In this document: piece after piece, positions 34,848 to 44,775 of the stretch
Numbering within the stretch: position 1 is the first letter of the stretch
How the letters are laid out: each line of letters starts with the position of its first letter
The notes under the pieces: model-generated
Database searches by the model: none
The model's input: only the letters and a program-made list of their open reading frames with translations
What the model was told of the DNA's origin: nothing
NCBI GenBank assembly: GCA_029907515.1
Contig: JARYLT010000007.1
Coordinates: 1-60,089, forward strand
Length of the DNA: 60,089 bases
Origin: Spirochaetota bacterium
GTDB lineage: Bacteria; Spirochaetota; UBA4802; UB4802
Direction of reading: 5' to 3'
Program-made: the position numbers and the translations under genes

Positions 34848-35894
34848 TTAATCATGCTTTTCAGCCTGATATGATCCCAGAACCTTTAAGAATATAGTTT
34901 CCTGTTTCATGGCCTCCAGCGCCTTCTGGACAGCAGGATCAGTTCTATGGCCATTAAAATCAATAAAAAAGTTATATGCCCACATCTTCTTCTTATCAGG
35001 GCGGGACTCTATCATGGTCATATTTATACCATGTTCACTGAACGGTTTTAGAAGCTTATACAGTGCACCAGGCTGATCTTTCACAGCACACACTATTGAA
35101 GTTTTGTCATTACCTGTTGGCGGGTTATCATGCTTCCCTAAAACAAGAAACCGTGTATAGTTTTGACGTGAATCTTCAATACCATCAGCAATGATGTTAA
35201 GATTATATATTTTAGCTGAAATATTTGAAGCAATAGCGGCTGAGTATTTATCCCATGATGCAGTTTCAGCAGCTTTTGCAGTTGAATTCACCTGATTTAT
35301 TTCCACATTGGGCAAATTTGCTTTAAGCCAATTTTTACACTGAGCAAGCGATTGGGGATGGGAATATATTTTTTTAATCTTTTCGATACTGTCACATACT
35401 GATAGCAGGCTATAAGTAATCCTGAGCGATTTTTCGGATACAATTTTTAAATCAGTATCAAGAAATTCATCCATGGTGTAGGTGACCGCACCTTCGGTAC
35501 TGTTTTCAATTGGAACTACACCAAATGTTGCCCTACCTGTCTCAACTTCATCAAAGACATCCGAAATAGTCCTGTGCGGTACAGCCTCTATAACATCACC
35601 AAAAATTTCCAGCAGAGCAATATGAGTAAATGTTCCAACTGGACCTAAATATGCAACCTTAAGAGGGCGAGCTGCTGAAAGAGCCACAGAAAAAATTTCC
35701 GTTGCAATTTTTTCTATTAATTCAGGGGTAAGTGGTGGCCGGGCATATTGCTGCAAATGCGAAATTATTTTTGCTTTAACCGGGAAAATCCCCTGCTCAC
35801 CTTCTTTCATGATGTTCTGCAACTCTTTGCTGTATAGTTCCGTTAACTGAGACAACGATTCAATTATGTTTTTTTCAAAACTGGCAGTATCCAT
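34848..35894 (-). CDS. pheA: Prephenate dehydratase with ACT domain and degenerate N-terminal chorismate-mutase-like region
   Basis: A 348-residue protein of phenylalanine synthesis. The dehydratase domain starts at VAYLGPVGTFTHIALL and contains VPIENSTEGAVTYTMDEFL and NYTRFLVLG. An ACT domain follows (CAVKDQPGALYKLLKPFSEH, then NMTMIESRPDK). The first 80 residues are helical and occupy the place of chorismate mutase in P-proteins. However, the conserved Arg/Lys/Asp pattern of AroQ mutases is not evident. I chose ATG at 35894, which has GAGGAA just before it. A TTG at 35909 is the alternative and would overlap scpB. Confidence 0.9.
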   Translation of the reverse strand: MDTASFEKNIIESLSQLTELYSKELQNIMKEGEQGIFPVKAKIISHLQQYARPPLTPELIEKIATEIFSVALSAARPLKVAYLGPVGTFTHIALLEIFGDVIEAVPHRTISDVFDEVETGRATFGVVPIENSTEGAVTYTMDEFLDTDLKIVSEKSLRITYSLLSVCDSIEKIKKIYSHPQSLAQCKNWLKANLPNVEINQVNSTAKAAETASWDKYSAAIASNISAKIYNLNIIADGIEDSRQNYTRFLVLGKHDNPPTGNDKTSIVCAVKDQPGALYKLLKPFSEHGINMTMIESRPDKKKMWAYNFFIDFNGHRTDPAVQKALEAMKQETIFLKVLGSYQAEKHD

Positions 35895-35895
35895 A

Positions 35896-36528
35896 TTATT
35901 CCTCTTCAAAGTTGAATTCTTTAATTTCGGAAAGTTTTGGCAAATCAGATAGTTTATTTAATCCAAAATAGCGCAAAAACTCATCTGTTGTGCCATATAA
36001 TAACGGCCTTCCGGGAACATCTTTTCTGCCAACAGGCTTTATAAGATTTTTTCGCATAAGTGCTGCAACCATCATTCGTGATGACACACCTCGCAATTCT
36101 TCAATCTCTGCAAGCATTATTGGCTGTTTGTAAGCAATGATTGCTAATGTCTCCAGCATCCCTTTAGACAATGTCTCTTTTTTCTTATATCCCATCACCT
36201 GACGCAACTGGCTTGCAAATTTAGGATTGGTAACAAATTGATACCCACCAGATATCTCAATAATCTTTATTCCTTTATCACGGTCTTCATATTCATCTAT
36301 AAGCGAATCAATAATAATCTTTGCCCGGGTAGCATCTATACCCAGCTGCCTGGTAAAAAACTGCAATGGGACAGGTTCAGCTGATACAAACAGTATAGCT
36401 TCTACTATGCCAAAGAGATCATCACTATCGCCCATTTCAAATAGTTCCTCATTGCCTGCCTCATCATCCAGGCTGTCCTTGGGATCAGATTTTATTTCAA
36501 TATCTTCATTCATGATGTCGTCACTCAT
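35896..36528 (-). CDS. scpB: Segregation and condensation protein B
   Basis: A 210-residue winged-helix protein: VEAILFVSAEPVPLQFFTRQ, then KGMLETLAIIAYKQPIMLAE, EIEELRGVSSRMMVAALM and PGRPLLYGTTDEFLRYFGL. It works with ScpA and SMC in chromosome condensation. It has an acidic N-terminus. It is 24 bp after scpA and 1 bp before pheA. Confidence 0.96.
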   Translation of the reverse strand: MSDDIMNEDIEIKSDPKDSLDDEAGNEELFEMGDSDDLFGIVEAILFVSAEPVPLQFFTRQLGIDATRAKIIIDSLIDEYEDRDKGIKIIEISGGYQFVTNPKFASQLRQVMGYKKKETLSKGMLETLAIIAYKQPIMLAEIEELRGVSSRMMVAALMRKNLIKPVGRKDVPGRPLLYGTTDEFLRYFGLNKLSDLPKLSEIKEFNFEEE

Positions 36529-36552
36529 ACTATTTACCTGATTGTGGATTTT

Positions 36553-37302
36553 TTAATGCAATGTATCCACTTTGTTTAAATCCTTTTTAAATATATATAT
36601 ATTGCCAAATTGCGCATGCTGCAACACAGCGATAGCTCCTATACGGGTCATTTCCAGTAAAGCCAGTAATGTAACAACCACTTCCATTCTTCCCGGATTC
36701 TGCGTAAACATATCGTGAAATTCTATTTTGTCCTTATCTTGCAACATACTAACCAGTAACATTATCCGGTCACTCACAAGGATTTCATCAAAAACTATTC
36801 GTTGCTGCTCAGTTTCCTTTTCTGCTTCCAGCACATCAACAAACGCATTCAAAAGGTCAAAAAGATTTACTTCAATATATACATCCTCCTCAAAAGATAA
36901 AGGGGGAATCTGCCTTGTAAATACATCTGATTGCATTTCATGCAATTTCAATAAATTTTTAGATGCAATCTGGTATTTTTTATATTCCAGAAGCTTTTGT
37001 ATAAGTTCCGGGGGAAGCGGTGGAACAAAAAATTCATCTCCTATATCAGCACCCGGCAACAATGCTTTTGATTTATAATATAACAATTCACTGGCCATTA
37101 CAATAAATTCCATGGCAACAGGAATATTAATGCTTTCCATTAGCTTTAAATACTCCAGATATTGCTCCGTAATATCAGCAATAGAAACCTGGGTTATTTC
37201 TATCTTTGACTTTTTTATAAGATCCCATAATAAATCAAGCGGACCGTCAAAATTTTCAATGTGTAAAATACATTGAACATCATTGTTGTCTGGTGTTATC
37301 AT
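36553..37302 (-). CDS. scpA: Segregation and condensation protein A
   Basis: A 249-residue kleisin subunit of the SMC complex. It opens with FDGPLDLLWDLIKKSKIEIT and EFIVMASELLYYKSKALLP. The C-terminal SMC-binding helix and winged helix include RMEVVVTLLALLEMTRIGAI. It heads the operon scpA-scpB-pheA-aroF-tyrA-cmk-rpsA-TPR. Confidence 0.95.
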   Translation of the reverse strand: MITPDNNDVQCILHIENFDGPLDLLWDLIKKSKIEITQVSIADITEQYLEYLKLMESINIPVAMEFIVMASELLYYKSKALLPGADIGDEFFVPPLPPELIQKLLEYKKYQIASKNLLKLHEMQSDVFTRQIPPLSFEEDVYIEVNLFDLLNAFVDVLEAEKETEQQRIVFDEILVSDRIMLLVSMLQDKDKIEFHDMFTQNPGRMEVVVTLLALLEMTRIGAIAVLQHAQFGNIYIFKKDLNKVDTLH

Positions 37303-37457
37303 AACTCAAATAGTGTTACCGCTTATTGTTATAATTTGATATATAAATGTACAAAAACAGACAATTAATGATAATTGGTATATTTATGCAACGATAATTA
37401 ATATTTTTGAAATAGTAAAAAAGTAAAAAATATTACGATAAAACATTAATGATTGTA

Positions 37458-37817
37458 TTATGCTAATGCTTTTTCAGCAGCTTTCTGAAGTCTTTCCGGA
37501 GGGAATGGTTTAACGACAAAATCCTTTACACCTATTTTTATAGCCCGTGTTAACAAATTTTCCTGCCCTAATGCGGTCACCATAATTATTCTTGCATTGG
37601 GATCAAACTGTAAAATTTCTTCTGCTGCTTCAATTCCATCTTTCTCACGCATGGTAATATCCATTGTTACAAGGTCAGGTCGCAACTTTTTATAAAGCTG
37701 TACTGCTTCCAGTCCATTTTCGGCTTCTCCGATTATCTCATGGCCTTTGGGCACCAGTGCATCCTTCACAAGGGTCCGCATGAACTTAGCATCATCAACT
37801 ATCAGTATTTTAGCCAT
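37458..37817 (-). CDS. cheY: Chemotaxis response regulator CheY
   Basis: A 119-residue single receiver domain. Acidic pocket D8/D9, phosphoacceptor D53 (LVTMDITM), T81 and K103 (VVKPF) are all in place. Phospho-CheY would act on the flagellar switch. It follows cheB by 219 bp, a gap with no visible terminator, so it may be part of the che operon or have its own promoter. Confidence 0.92.
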   Translation of the reverse strand: MAKILIVDDAKFMRTLVKDALVPKGHEIIGEAENGLEAVQLYKKLRPDLVTMDITMREKDGIEAAEEILQFDPNARIIMVTALGQENLLTRAIKIGVKDFVVKPFPPERLQKAAEKALA

Positions 37818-38036
37818 AGAATTACCCCGCAGTATAAAATATCCCTATTCCAAAATCCAGTACATAACCTTAAATACATAATACCGATATCCCTTTATCA
37901 TTCAAGAAAAAATTTTTATTAATTACAAAATTTTGCAAATTAATTTAACAGATAAATATTCACTTCCTAAACACATTGAACATTGTATAATTCCACCATT
38001 ATTTGTGGTGATTATACATTATTCAATTTTTATACA

Positions 38037-39083
38037 CTAAATATGAGAAATTATCTCATCGGGTATTGAATCTACATCCACAACAGCATCCACTCCCCCC
38101 ATCTCAACTGCAACCCTGTTCATCCCATACACAACAGACGTGGATTCATCCTGAGCAATGGTGTAACCTCCGTTATCATGAATTTCCTTTATCCCTCTGG
38201 CACCATCACGTCCCATACCTGTCATGATGACACCTATAACATTATGCGAATCTTCCTTTGCCAGAGAATGAAACAGCACATCTGCTGAAGGTCTATGACC
38301 GGAAACTTTCTCTGCCTGTGACAGGCGTATAACACGGGTATCACCTGTTTTTTCAACCACAATATGAGCATCGCCAGGAGCTATATACACACAACCGTTC
38401 AATACTTTTTCACCATCCTCAGCTTCTTTTACAGATACATCGCATAAACTATCCAATCGTTCAGCAAACGCTTTCGTAAAACCCGGAGGCATGTGCTGTA
38501 CCACGAGTATTGGTGAAGGGAAATTTTTAGGCAACTTTTGTAATACTCTCTGTAAAGCTGAAGGACCACCAGTTGAAGTGCCAATACCAACAATCTTTTT
38601 TTTATCTTCATGCCTTGCAATAATAGATACTTTATTAGTTTCTGAAACATGTTCACTCTTTGTTACATGTAAATTAAGCGAAGCCTTTGCTACTGCTTTA
38701 ACTTTAGTAATAAGCAGTTCTGCAATATCATCCATGCTCATAGCCAGAACAGTTGAAGGTTTCGGGATAAAATCAACCGCACCATATTCCAGTGCCTTGA
38801 AAGTTGCTTCAGCACCATATTGTGTCAATACACTCATCATGATAACAGGCTTGGGATTTGTTTTGATAATTTCCTGCAAAGCCTCAAGCCCATTCATAAT
38901 GGGCATTTCAATATCCATGGTTATGACATCAGGATTTAAAGTAAGATTTTTAAATACAGCCGATTTGCCATTATTTGCAGTACCAATAACTTCTATTTCT
39001 TTATCACTTTCAAGAATATCAGAAATTACTTTTCTGACCAGAGCAGAATCATCAACTACCAGAACCTTTATTTTTTCTGACAT
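38037..39083 (-). CDS. cheB: Chemotaxis protein-glutamate methylesterase CheB
   Basis: A 348-residue receiver-methylesterase. The receiver phosphoacceptor is D57 (VITMDIEMP). The esterase domain has its Ser in GIGTSTGGPSAL, its His in VVQHMPPGFTKAFAERL and its Asp in MTGMGRDGARG. It removes methyl groups from chemoreceptors. It starts 5 bp after cheA. No cheR is in the window. Confidence 0.96.
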   Translation of the reverse strand: MSEKIKVLVVDDSALVRKVISDILESDKEIEVIGTANNGKSAVFKNLTLNPDVITMDIEMPIMNGLEALQEIIKTNPKPVIMMSVLTQYGAEATFKALEYGAVDFIPKPSTVLAMSMDDIAELLITKVKAVAKASLNLHVTKSEHVSETNKVSIIARHEDKKKIVGIGTSTGGPSALQRVLQKLPKNFPSPILVVQHMPPGFTKAFAERLDSLCDVSVKEAEDGEKVLNGCVYIAPGDAHIVVEKTGDTRVIRLSQAEKVSGHRPSADVLFHSLAKEDSHNVIGVIMTGMGRDGARGIKEIHDNGGYTIAQDESTSVVYGMNRVAVEMGGVDAVVDVDSIPDEIISHI

Positions 39084-39088
39084 ACAAT

Positions 39089-42000
39089 TTAATTTCGCAA
39101 CCTTTCCACTATGGTAGCTAACGAAGACGTCGTCGGCATAATCAGAAGCTTCCCAATTACCCTGTCGTCCTGATGGAAAAATTCAGTATCCATCACAAGC
39201 GCATATTCATTTTCTGCCGTGTGGAAGGCCAGTATAGAATCTAGAATTGATTGCATATAATCGTGCACCACTGAAGGCACGGTGGGTTTTATAGCCATTT
39301 CAATCTTATCAGCAAAGGCATTGACCACTGCTGACCCTACAATATTGGTTACTTCTTTTAATACTGACTCACCATCTTCGGTCAGGGTATCTGTTGTTCC
39401 CTGAGGCAAACCCAAAAGCATATCCACCAGTTCATACCCCGAGTCTTCTCGTAAACTGAACAAAATTGTTCCATTGATCTGCCCTACTATGGGCATATAT
39501 ACACCTAAATACACACTGTCAACATCACCAAAAGATTGTGGTATAGACTCAATAGCAAGAACCGAAACATCAGGTATAGACAAATCCACTCTTCTGTTAA
39601 TTATTTTTGATAGCGATTCGGCAGCATCTGTAATGCCAACATTTGCAAGGACCTGTACTTTTCCCAGATCTTCATCTGATATGCCTAACTTCTGATATAT
39701 CTCATCTTTTTTATCCAGTGTATCCTTAATTTTTTCTTTTAATTCTGTTTTGAATTCTTCCAAAACATTATGAACTTTTTCCTCAATGACAGTATCTTTC
39801 CCTCTTTTTAATTCGTAGTTTTTTTCTGGTTCTTTATATTCTTCAACTTCAACTATTTCTTCAGGTTCTTTTTTAAATACAATATCTTCTTTGATAGGCA
39901 TTTCTTTTGCAAGAAGCGTTTCTCCAATTTCCTTTTTTGATTGCATATCGACAGTTTCTTTTACAGGCTGTTCCTTTGTAGCAACTTCAGTTTTTACAAC
40001 TTCTACTGATGCCTGTTTTGCTCCCAACACCCGCTGTTTTTCTTTGAATGAAAAAGTATCCTGCTGCATTATAACTTTATTAATCATTGAAGAAATATCA
40101 AGTATCAAGCATATACTTCCATCACCCAATATTGAAGCACCAGCCAAGCCTGCAACTGTCCTATAATTCTGTTCCAGTGATTTTATAACTATTTCCTGCT
40201 TCCCTTCCAATAGATCCACAACTATCCCAATTTTTCTGTTCCCATAACCAACAACAACCACTGGCATACGTTCATTGCCTTTCAATCCGCTTTCAATGCC
40301 TACAAAATTGTTCAAGCGTATAAGTGATAAAATTTCACCTCTAAGATTAATCACTTCATGGCCTTCTATAGTTGTAATCTCTTCAGGCAAAATTTTGATT
40401 GTTTCTATAACATCTGAAAGTGGTATGGCATACAATTCTCGTTGTACCCTGACCATTATTGCAGGTATAATTGCCAGCGTTAATGGAAAACTCAAAATAA
40501 ACCTTGTGCCCATACCGGGTTCACTTTCAATGGCAACACTACCATTGAGCTCATTAACAGTTTCCTGAACAACATTCATCCCAACACCTCTCCCGGAGAT
40601 ATCAGTAACAACATCAGAAGTGGAAAATCCGGGAGTAAATATAAAATTATATATTTCTTCTTTATCCATATTAGCTATCATCTCGGGTGATGCTAATCCT
40701 TTCTCTATTGCTTTTGCCTTAATTTTCTTAAGATCCAACCCTTTCCCATCATCACTTACTTCAACAAATATCTGATTGCCACCCTGATAGGCATTCAGTG
40801 TTATTGTTGCAATTTCAGGTTTCTTTTGCTGCCGCCTTTCTTCAACGGATTCAACACCATGATCAACAGCATTTCTAATCAAATGCATCAGTGGTTCACC
40901 AATAACATCAATTACCTTTTTATCCAGTTCTGTTTCTTCACCCTTAATTTCCAGAACAACCTTTTTATCAAATTCTTTTGCAAGGTCACGAACCAGTCGG
41001 TTAAACCTTGAAAAAACCTGTCCAATAGGGACCATCCTGGTTTTCATTATGCCACTCTGTAAATCCTTGGCAATACGTGACATTTGCTCCATGCGGTTTT
41101 TAAATTCATTTATTATACTCTTTTCAATATTCAGACGCCGCATTTCCTCATACAATTTATAAAAGCCTGAATTTGCTATAACAAGTTCCCCAACATTGTT
41201 TAATAGCTGATCAAGTTTTTCTACTGAGACCTTTACCGTCCTGAGTTGCAAAGTCTTCTTATCATCTTTTGACCTGATTATTATTTCATCTTTTTCTTCT
41301 TCATCAGGTATTACATCTTCCTCAACATCCCTTGCCCTGGTACCTGCCTCGGGTTTTTCCTCAAAAAGTGTTTCTTGCTCATGGTATTTAAGAGCAACCT
41401 TATTATCTTTTTTTACCAGTTCAATTTTTCTGAGGTCTATTCTTGTAACCTGATCGACCTCACATGCTTTCTTTAGTTCCTCAACTGTAGCACTGGTTAA
41501 TAAAATAATCTGCACCCTGTTATCAAATTCTGGCATGGAAACTTCTTCAATTGAAGGTATAGTAACCAGAATATCAGCAATCTTTTCCAGATTGGTTAAG
41601 ACCAGTTGTACTTTTAATGATTTCATTGCAGCATCGGGATCAAGGGTTATGGCAATTTCACAGCACGACAAACCATTGTTAATCCCGTCTCGTATATCTT
41701 TAATAATATTAGTTGATAATTGTATCCTTTTGGGGGCTGGAGCTTCTTTCTTTTCTTCCTGAATGTTCCCTTGCTTCCCAACTGATTCAATTTTTTTTAT
41801 TAAAGATGAAAAATCTTTCGATGGAGGATTCCCGGATGAAACTTCTCGTATTACATCATTAATAACATCAAAACACTGAAATAACACATCTACAATAGCA
41901 GGTGTTACTTTCATAACCTTGTCACGAATACCCTGGAGGAGATTTTCCATCTTATGAGCCAGATCGCCCAGATCAGTTAAACCTACAAAGGCTGCAGAAC

Positions 42001-42154
42001 TTTTAAGTGAATGTGCGGCCCTGAAAATATTATTTATAATCTCATCATCAGAAGGATTTTTTTCAAGTTTTAGTAAATTCTGATTGAGTTCCTGCAAAAG
42101 CTCATCAGCTTCTTCCAGAAACATATCCTGATATTCACCTAAGGAAAAGCCCAT
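39089..42154 (-). CDS. cheA: Chemotaxis histidine kinase CheA fused to a CheC-like phosphatase domain
   Basis: A 1021-residue protein, much longer than the usual 650-700. In order: HPt domain with H48 (FRAAHSLKSSAAF); a linker/P2 region to about 300; dimerisation helices with LDQLLNNVGELVIANSG; the HATPase domain (HLIRNAVDHGVES, DDGKGLDLKKI, GRGVGMNVVQETVNELNG); and a CheW-like domain. A charged Lys/Glu linker of about 130 residues follows. The last 200 residues form a CheC/CheX-type domain. Its second active-site helix is intact (ESVLKEVTNIVG, E-x2-N), whereas the first (LANVGITDAAESLSKI) lacks the Glu. The kinase thus carries a possible CheY-P phosphatase. Confidence 0.93.
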   Translation of the reverse strand: MGFSLGEYQDMFLEEADELLQELNQNLLKLEKNPSDDEIINNIFRAAHSLKSSAAFVGLTDLGDLAHKMENLLQGIRDKVMKVTPAIVDVLFQCFDVINDVIREVSSGNPPSKDFSSLIKKIESVGKQGNIQEEKKEAPAPKRIQLSTNIIKDIRDGINNGLSCCEIAITLDPDAAMKSLKVQLVLTNLEKIADILVTIPSIEEVSMPEFDNRVQIILLTSATVEELKKACEVDQVTRIDLRKIELVKKDNKVALKYHEQETLFEEKPEAGTRARDVEEDVIPDEEEKDEIIIRSKDDKKTLQLRTVKVSVEKLDQLLNNVGELVIANSGFYKLYEEMRRLNIEKSIINEFKNRMEQMSRIAKDLQSGIMKTRMVPIGQVFSRFNRLVRDLAKEFDKKVVLEIKGEETELDKKVIDVIGEPLMHLIRNAVDHGVESVEERRQQKKPEIATITLNAYQGGNQIFVEVSDDGKGLDLKKIKAKAIEKGLASPEMIANMDKEEIYNFIFTPGFSTSDVVTDISGRGVGMNVVQETVNELNGSVAIESEPGMGTRFILSFPLTLAIIPAIMVRVQRELYAIPLSDVIETIKILPEEITTIEGHEVINLRGEILSLIRLNNFVGIESGLKGNERMPVVVVGYGNRKIGIVVDLLEGKQEIVIKSLEQNYRTVAGLAGASILGDGSICLILDISSMINKVIMQQDTFSFKEKQRVLGAKQASVEVVKTEVATKEQPVKETVDMQSKKEIGETLLAKEMPIKEDIVFKKEPEEIVEVEEYKEPEKNYELKRGKDTVIEEKVHNVLEEFKTELKEKIKDTLDKKDEIYQKLGISDEDLGKVQVLANVGITDAAESLSKIINRRVDLSIPDVSVLAIESIPQSFGDVDSVYLGVYMPIVGQINGTILFSLREDSGYELVDMLLGLPQGTTDTLTEDGESVLKEVTNIVGSAVVNAFADKIEMAIKPTVPSVVHDYMQSILDSILAFHTAENEYALVMDTEFFHQDDRVIGKLLIMPTTSSLATIVERLRN

Positions 42155-42177
42155 TTTATCACCTCAAATATAAAAAA

Positions 42178-42675
42178 TCATTGCTCATCGCTGAATAGAA
42201 TATTATCAAGACGAAGGATTACAATAAGCCTGTCCTGCAACCGGCCAATACCACTTATAAATTCTGTTGAAATGCCTTCAATCAAATCATGAGGCTCATC
42301 AATTCTTGAGCGTGACAATCGTATCACCTGATGTACATTATCTACCAAAAGACCTACTAATTTTTCGCCTATCTCCACAACAATGATCCTGCTTAGTTCA
42401 GTTAATGCAACCTGTTGCATGCCAAACCGCAAGCGTATATCAACCACAGGGATAACATTACCACGCAGATTAATAACTCCTCTGATGTATTCAGGTGTAT
42501 TGGGAAGACGTGTAATTTCCGGTATTCGCAGTATTTCATGCACGGATAATATATCAATTCCATATTCAATTTCATCAAGCTTAAAGCTTACCAGCTGAAG
42601 TATATCAAGGGAATCAGTGTCATCTATTACAGATTCTGCTGTTTTTGCAGCAATGTTCAATAATTCATTATTCAT
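42178..42675 (-). CDS. cheW: Chemotaxis coupling protein CheW
   Basis: A 165-residue protein: LQLVSFKLDEIEYGIDILSV, IPEITRLPNTPEYIRGVINL and RGNVIPVVDIRLRFG are the CheW signature. It bridges chemoreceptors and CheA. It is the first gene of cheW-cheA-cheB(-cheY), with AAGGGTGG before the ATG. Confidence 0.95.
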   Translation of the reverse strand: MNNELLNIAAKTAESVIDDTDSLDILQLVSFKLDEIEYGIDILSVHEILRIPEITRLPNTPEYIRGVINLRGNVIPVVDIRLRFGMQQVALTELSRIIVVEIGEKLVGLLVDNVHQVIRLSRSRIDEPHDLIEGISTEFISGIGRLQDRLIVILRLDNILFSDEQ

Positions 42676-42700
42676 AATCCACCCTTATAGTATACCTGAT

Positions 42701-42718
42701 TATATACAATTGTATATA
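42701..42718. promoter_or_regulatory. Perfect 18-bp palindrome upstream of cheW
   Basis: TATATACAATTGTATATA is fully self-complementary and lies 26 bp upstream of the cheW start. It could be an operator, or its TATATAC part could be a -10 element. No convincing -35 was found. Confidence 0.35.
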
Positions 42719-42913
42719 CTATGCTATATATTCAATATAATTTCAACACAAAATTATTCAACTTTTAAAAAAGTTTAGTATCATTGTTATAGGATCTTTG
42801 AGCCTTTTATTATGAATTATTATGTAAAGATATTCAATAAAAAAATGATTTTTTCTAAAATGCCTATCATTTCTGTTAGCAGAAATGTGCGGTTTGACAA
42901 GTTTTTTTGTAAT

Positions 42914-44719
42914 TTATAGCCGCAAGGCAAGAAAGCTGTTTCCCAGGCGAATATAAACTGTTTTAGGAGTTACTGATAGTATTTCAGAATTTAGGGCAGG
43001 TAATGTATATGACCATAATACTTCACCGGCATCCGAAATTTGATAAAAAACATTCTCTGCTATACATACTATCCCTTTTGGAGTATATTGTAATGAACGT
43101 ATTTCTTTGCCTGGGTTTATCTGCCATTCTAACGTTCCATTAGCAGCTATTTTACCTAATGTACCATTAGCAGTAGCGAATAGTATCCCCTGAGGATGTT
43201 CTACTGCTGTTACTATACCACTGTTATCATACTTCCATATAATTTCATCCCGTAAAAGATGAATCTTCTGGATAGAAGCAGGTGTTACTATATACATTTC
43301 AGGGTAATTGGCAAAAATACCATTATCCAGCACCTTACCTATATATTTCCTGTAGATACTGACACCTAACACAACATCTATAGCATACAGATATCCATCA
43401 GCAGTAACAACACATACCATCTGACCAAATGAAACAGGCCTTGTAACAAAAGGAGCATCGCAATTAACCTTATGCAGTATTGTGCCATTTTTACTAATAA
43501 AATAAATTATGCCTTTTGTTGTTGGAACTACCAGTTTATCACGTATCGGGACAATATTATCACCAATAATACTCCCTTCAATTTCTATCTCCCATTTACT
43601 GTTGCCTTTTGTATCAAGAGCCTGCAGCATTTTGCTCTGAAAAACAATAAAATTATCCCATACATATGGTTTGGATACAGGATTATATTCGTGCATCCAT
43701 TGTATACGATCATTTTCACAATAATAGATGCTGTCATTTGTTGTTACAACAATATCATTCCTGTATGGTGTAATAGAAGTAATGGGGTAAAGATCATTAA
43801 TACTTGAAGGTTTGTCCTCATTGATGACAACCTGTGCACTCACATCCTGATTGAGTGCATGAAGGACTTTCATCGTTTTGTCATCTGCTATAGATACAGA
43901 AATTGATTGCTGAATTGCTTCATGCAGTGGCATCTTTTTTTCTGTAATGGCTTTTTGTATGTTCCTCAGTGTGCGCGTATCTATAACACATGATTTTCCT
44001 CCATCAACCACCACACCTGTAATATCTTCCTGCTTGCTATCCTGTAAGCGTGGTGAAAGAAGCACCTTGCCATCAATCACAAACAGTCTGGTTGATTTGC
44101 TATCGGATTTTACCAGAAAAGAAGTCCCACGAATACCTGCAACAGCAGTTTTTGTTTTTACTAAAATACTATCTCCTTTTTGCAATTTTTGCACTGTTGC
44201 ATAGAGTATACCTTTATCCATTGAAGCAGCAAGCGATAGCGCCTGCGTTTTTTGCAAAGAATCAATTGAAACTTTAGAATTCTCGTCAATACGCAATGTT
44301 GCAGATCCAATCTCTATTACAGCCATTGACCCTTTATCACATACAATAGTATCAGATTGTAACACTTCCATACCGTTGGTAAGATTAATAAATTCATGCC
44401 CCCTTTGTACCAGGACATTGCCAATAGCAGCTTTACATATTGCAGGTGCTTGAGAAGGTTTTTCTACAAAGCGGTTAAAAAGCACAATACCAATTACAAT
44501 CACAGCAGCTATACCCGTGGCAACAATCGAAAGCCACTGTTTTGAATATGATCTTGATTTTCTTGACTGTTCAATGATATCTTTATACGTACACGTGTCA
44601 CGCAAAGAAGGTAATGATGATTGCCAGTTATGCAGTAATGAGAACAGCGCATCTGCAGAATCACCTGCATACTCAGCTATTTCTGAATACAGTTCTTTAT
44701 CATCAGCCCATCTATTCAT
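42914..44719 (-). CDS. FecR-domain membrane protein with PQQ-like beta-propeller
   Basis: A 601-residue protein. Residues 1-60 would be cytoplasmic. One membrane helix follows (LSIVATGIAAVIVIGIVLF, about 63-82), then a FecR domain (about 90-230, with TKTAVAGIRGTSFLVKSDS). The remaining 300 residues read as a PQQ-type beta-propeller with repeated Trp/Gly blades (KGIIYFISKNGTILHKVNCD, DGYLYAIDVVLGVSIYRKYI). FecR proteins transmit outside signals to an ECF sigma factor. One is encoded 56 bp upstream, so the pair probably forms a sensing unit. The propeller in place of a TonB-receptor partner is unusual. A hairpin at 42869-42886 lies just past the stop but lacks a T-run. Confidence 0.8.
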   Translation of the reverse strand: MNRWADDKELYSEIAEYAGDSADALFSLLHNWQSSLPSLRDTCTYKDIIEQSRKSRSYSKQWLSIVATGIAAVIVIGIVLFNRFVEKPSQAPAICKAAIGNVLVQRGHEFINLTNGMEVLQSDTIVCDKGSMAVIEIGSATLRIDENSKVSIDSLQKTQALSLAASMDKGILYATVQKLQKGDSILVKTKTAVAGIRGTSFLVKSDSKSTRLFVIDGKVLLSPRLQDSKQEDITGVVVDGGKSCVIDTRTLRNIQKAITEKKMPLHEAIQQSISVSIADDKTMKVLHALNQDVSAQVVINEDKPSSINDLYPITSITPYRNDIVVTTNDSIYYCENDRIQWMHEYNPVSKPYVWDNFIVFQSKMLQALDTKGNSKWEIEIEGSIIGDNIVPIRDKLVVPTTKGIIYFISKNGTILHKVNCDAPFVTRPVSFGQMVCVVTADGYLYAIDVVLGVSIYRKYIGKVLDNGIFANYPEMYIVTPASIQKIHLLRDEIIWKYDNSGIVTAVEHPQGILFATANGTLGKIAANGTLEWQINPGKEIRSLQYTPKGIVCIAENVFYQISDAGEVLWSYTLPALNSEILSVTPKTVYIRLGNSFLALRL

Positions 44720-44775
44720 AACAATCCTAGATTCACAGTATATGTATCTATTAGTACCCAGCCGTACATGAAATT

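Noticed and set aside
42869-42886. Terminator after the FecR-domain gene
   Set aside because: ATTTCTG/CAGAAAT forms a hairpin but no T-run follows on the minus strand.
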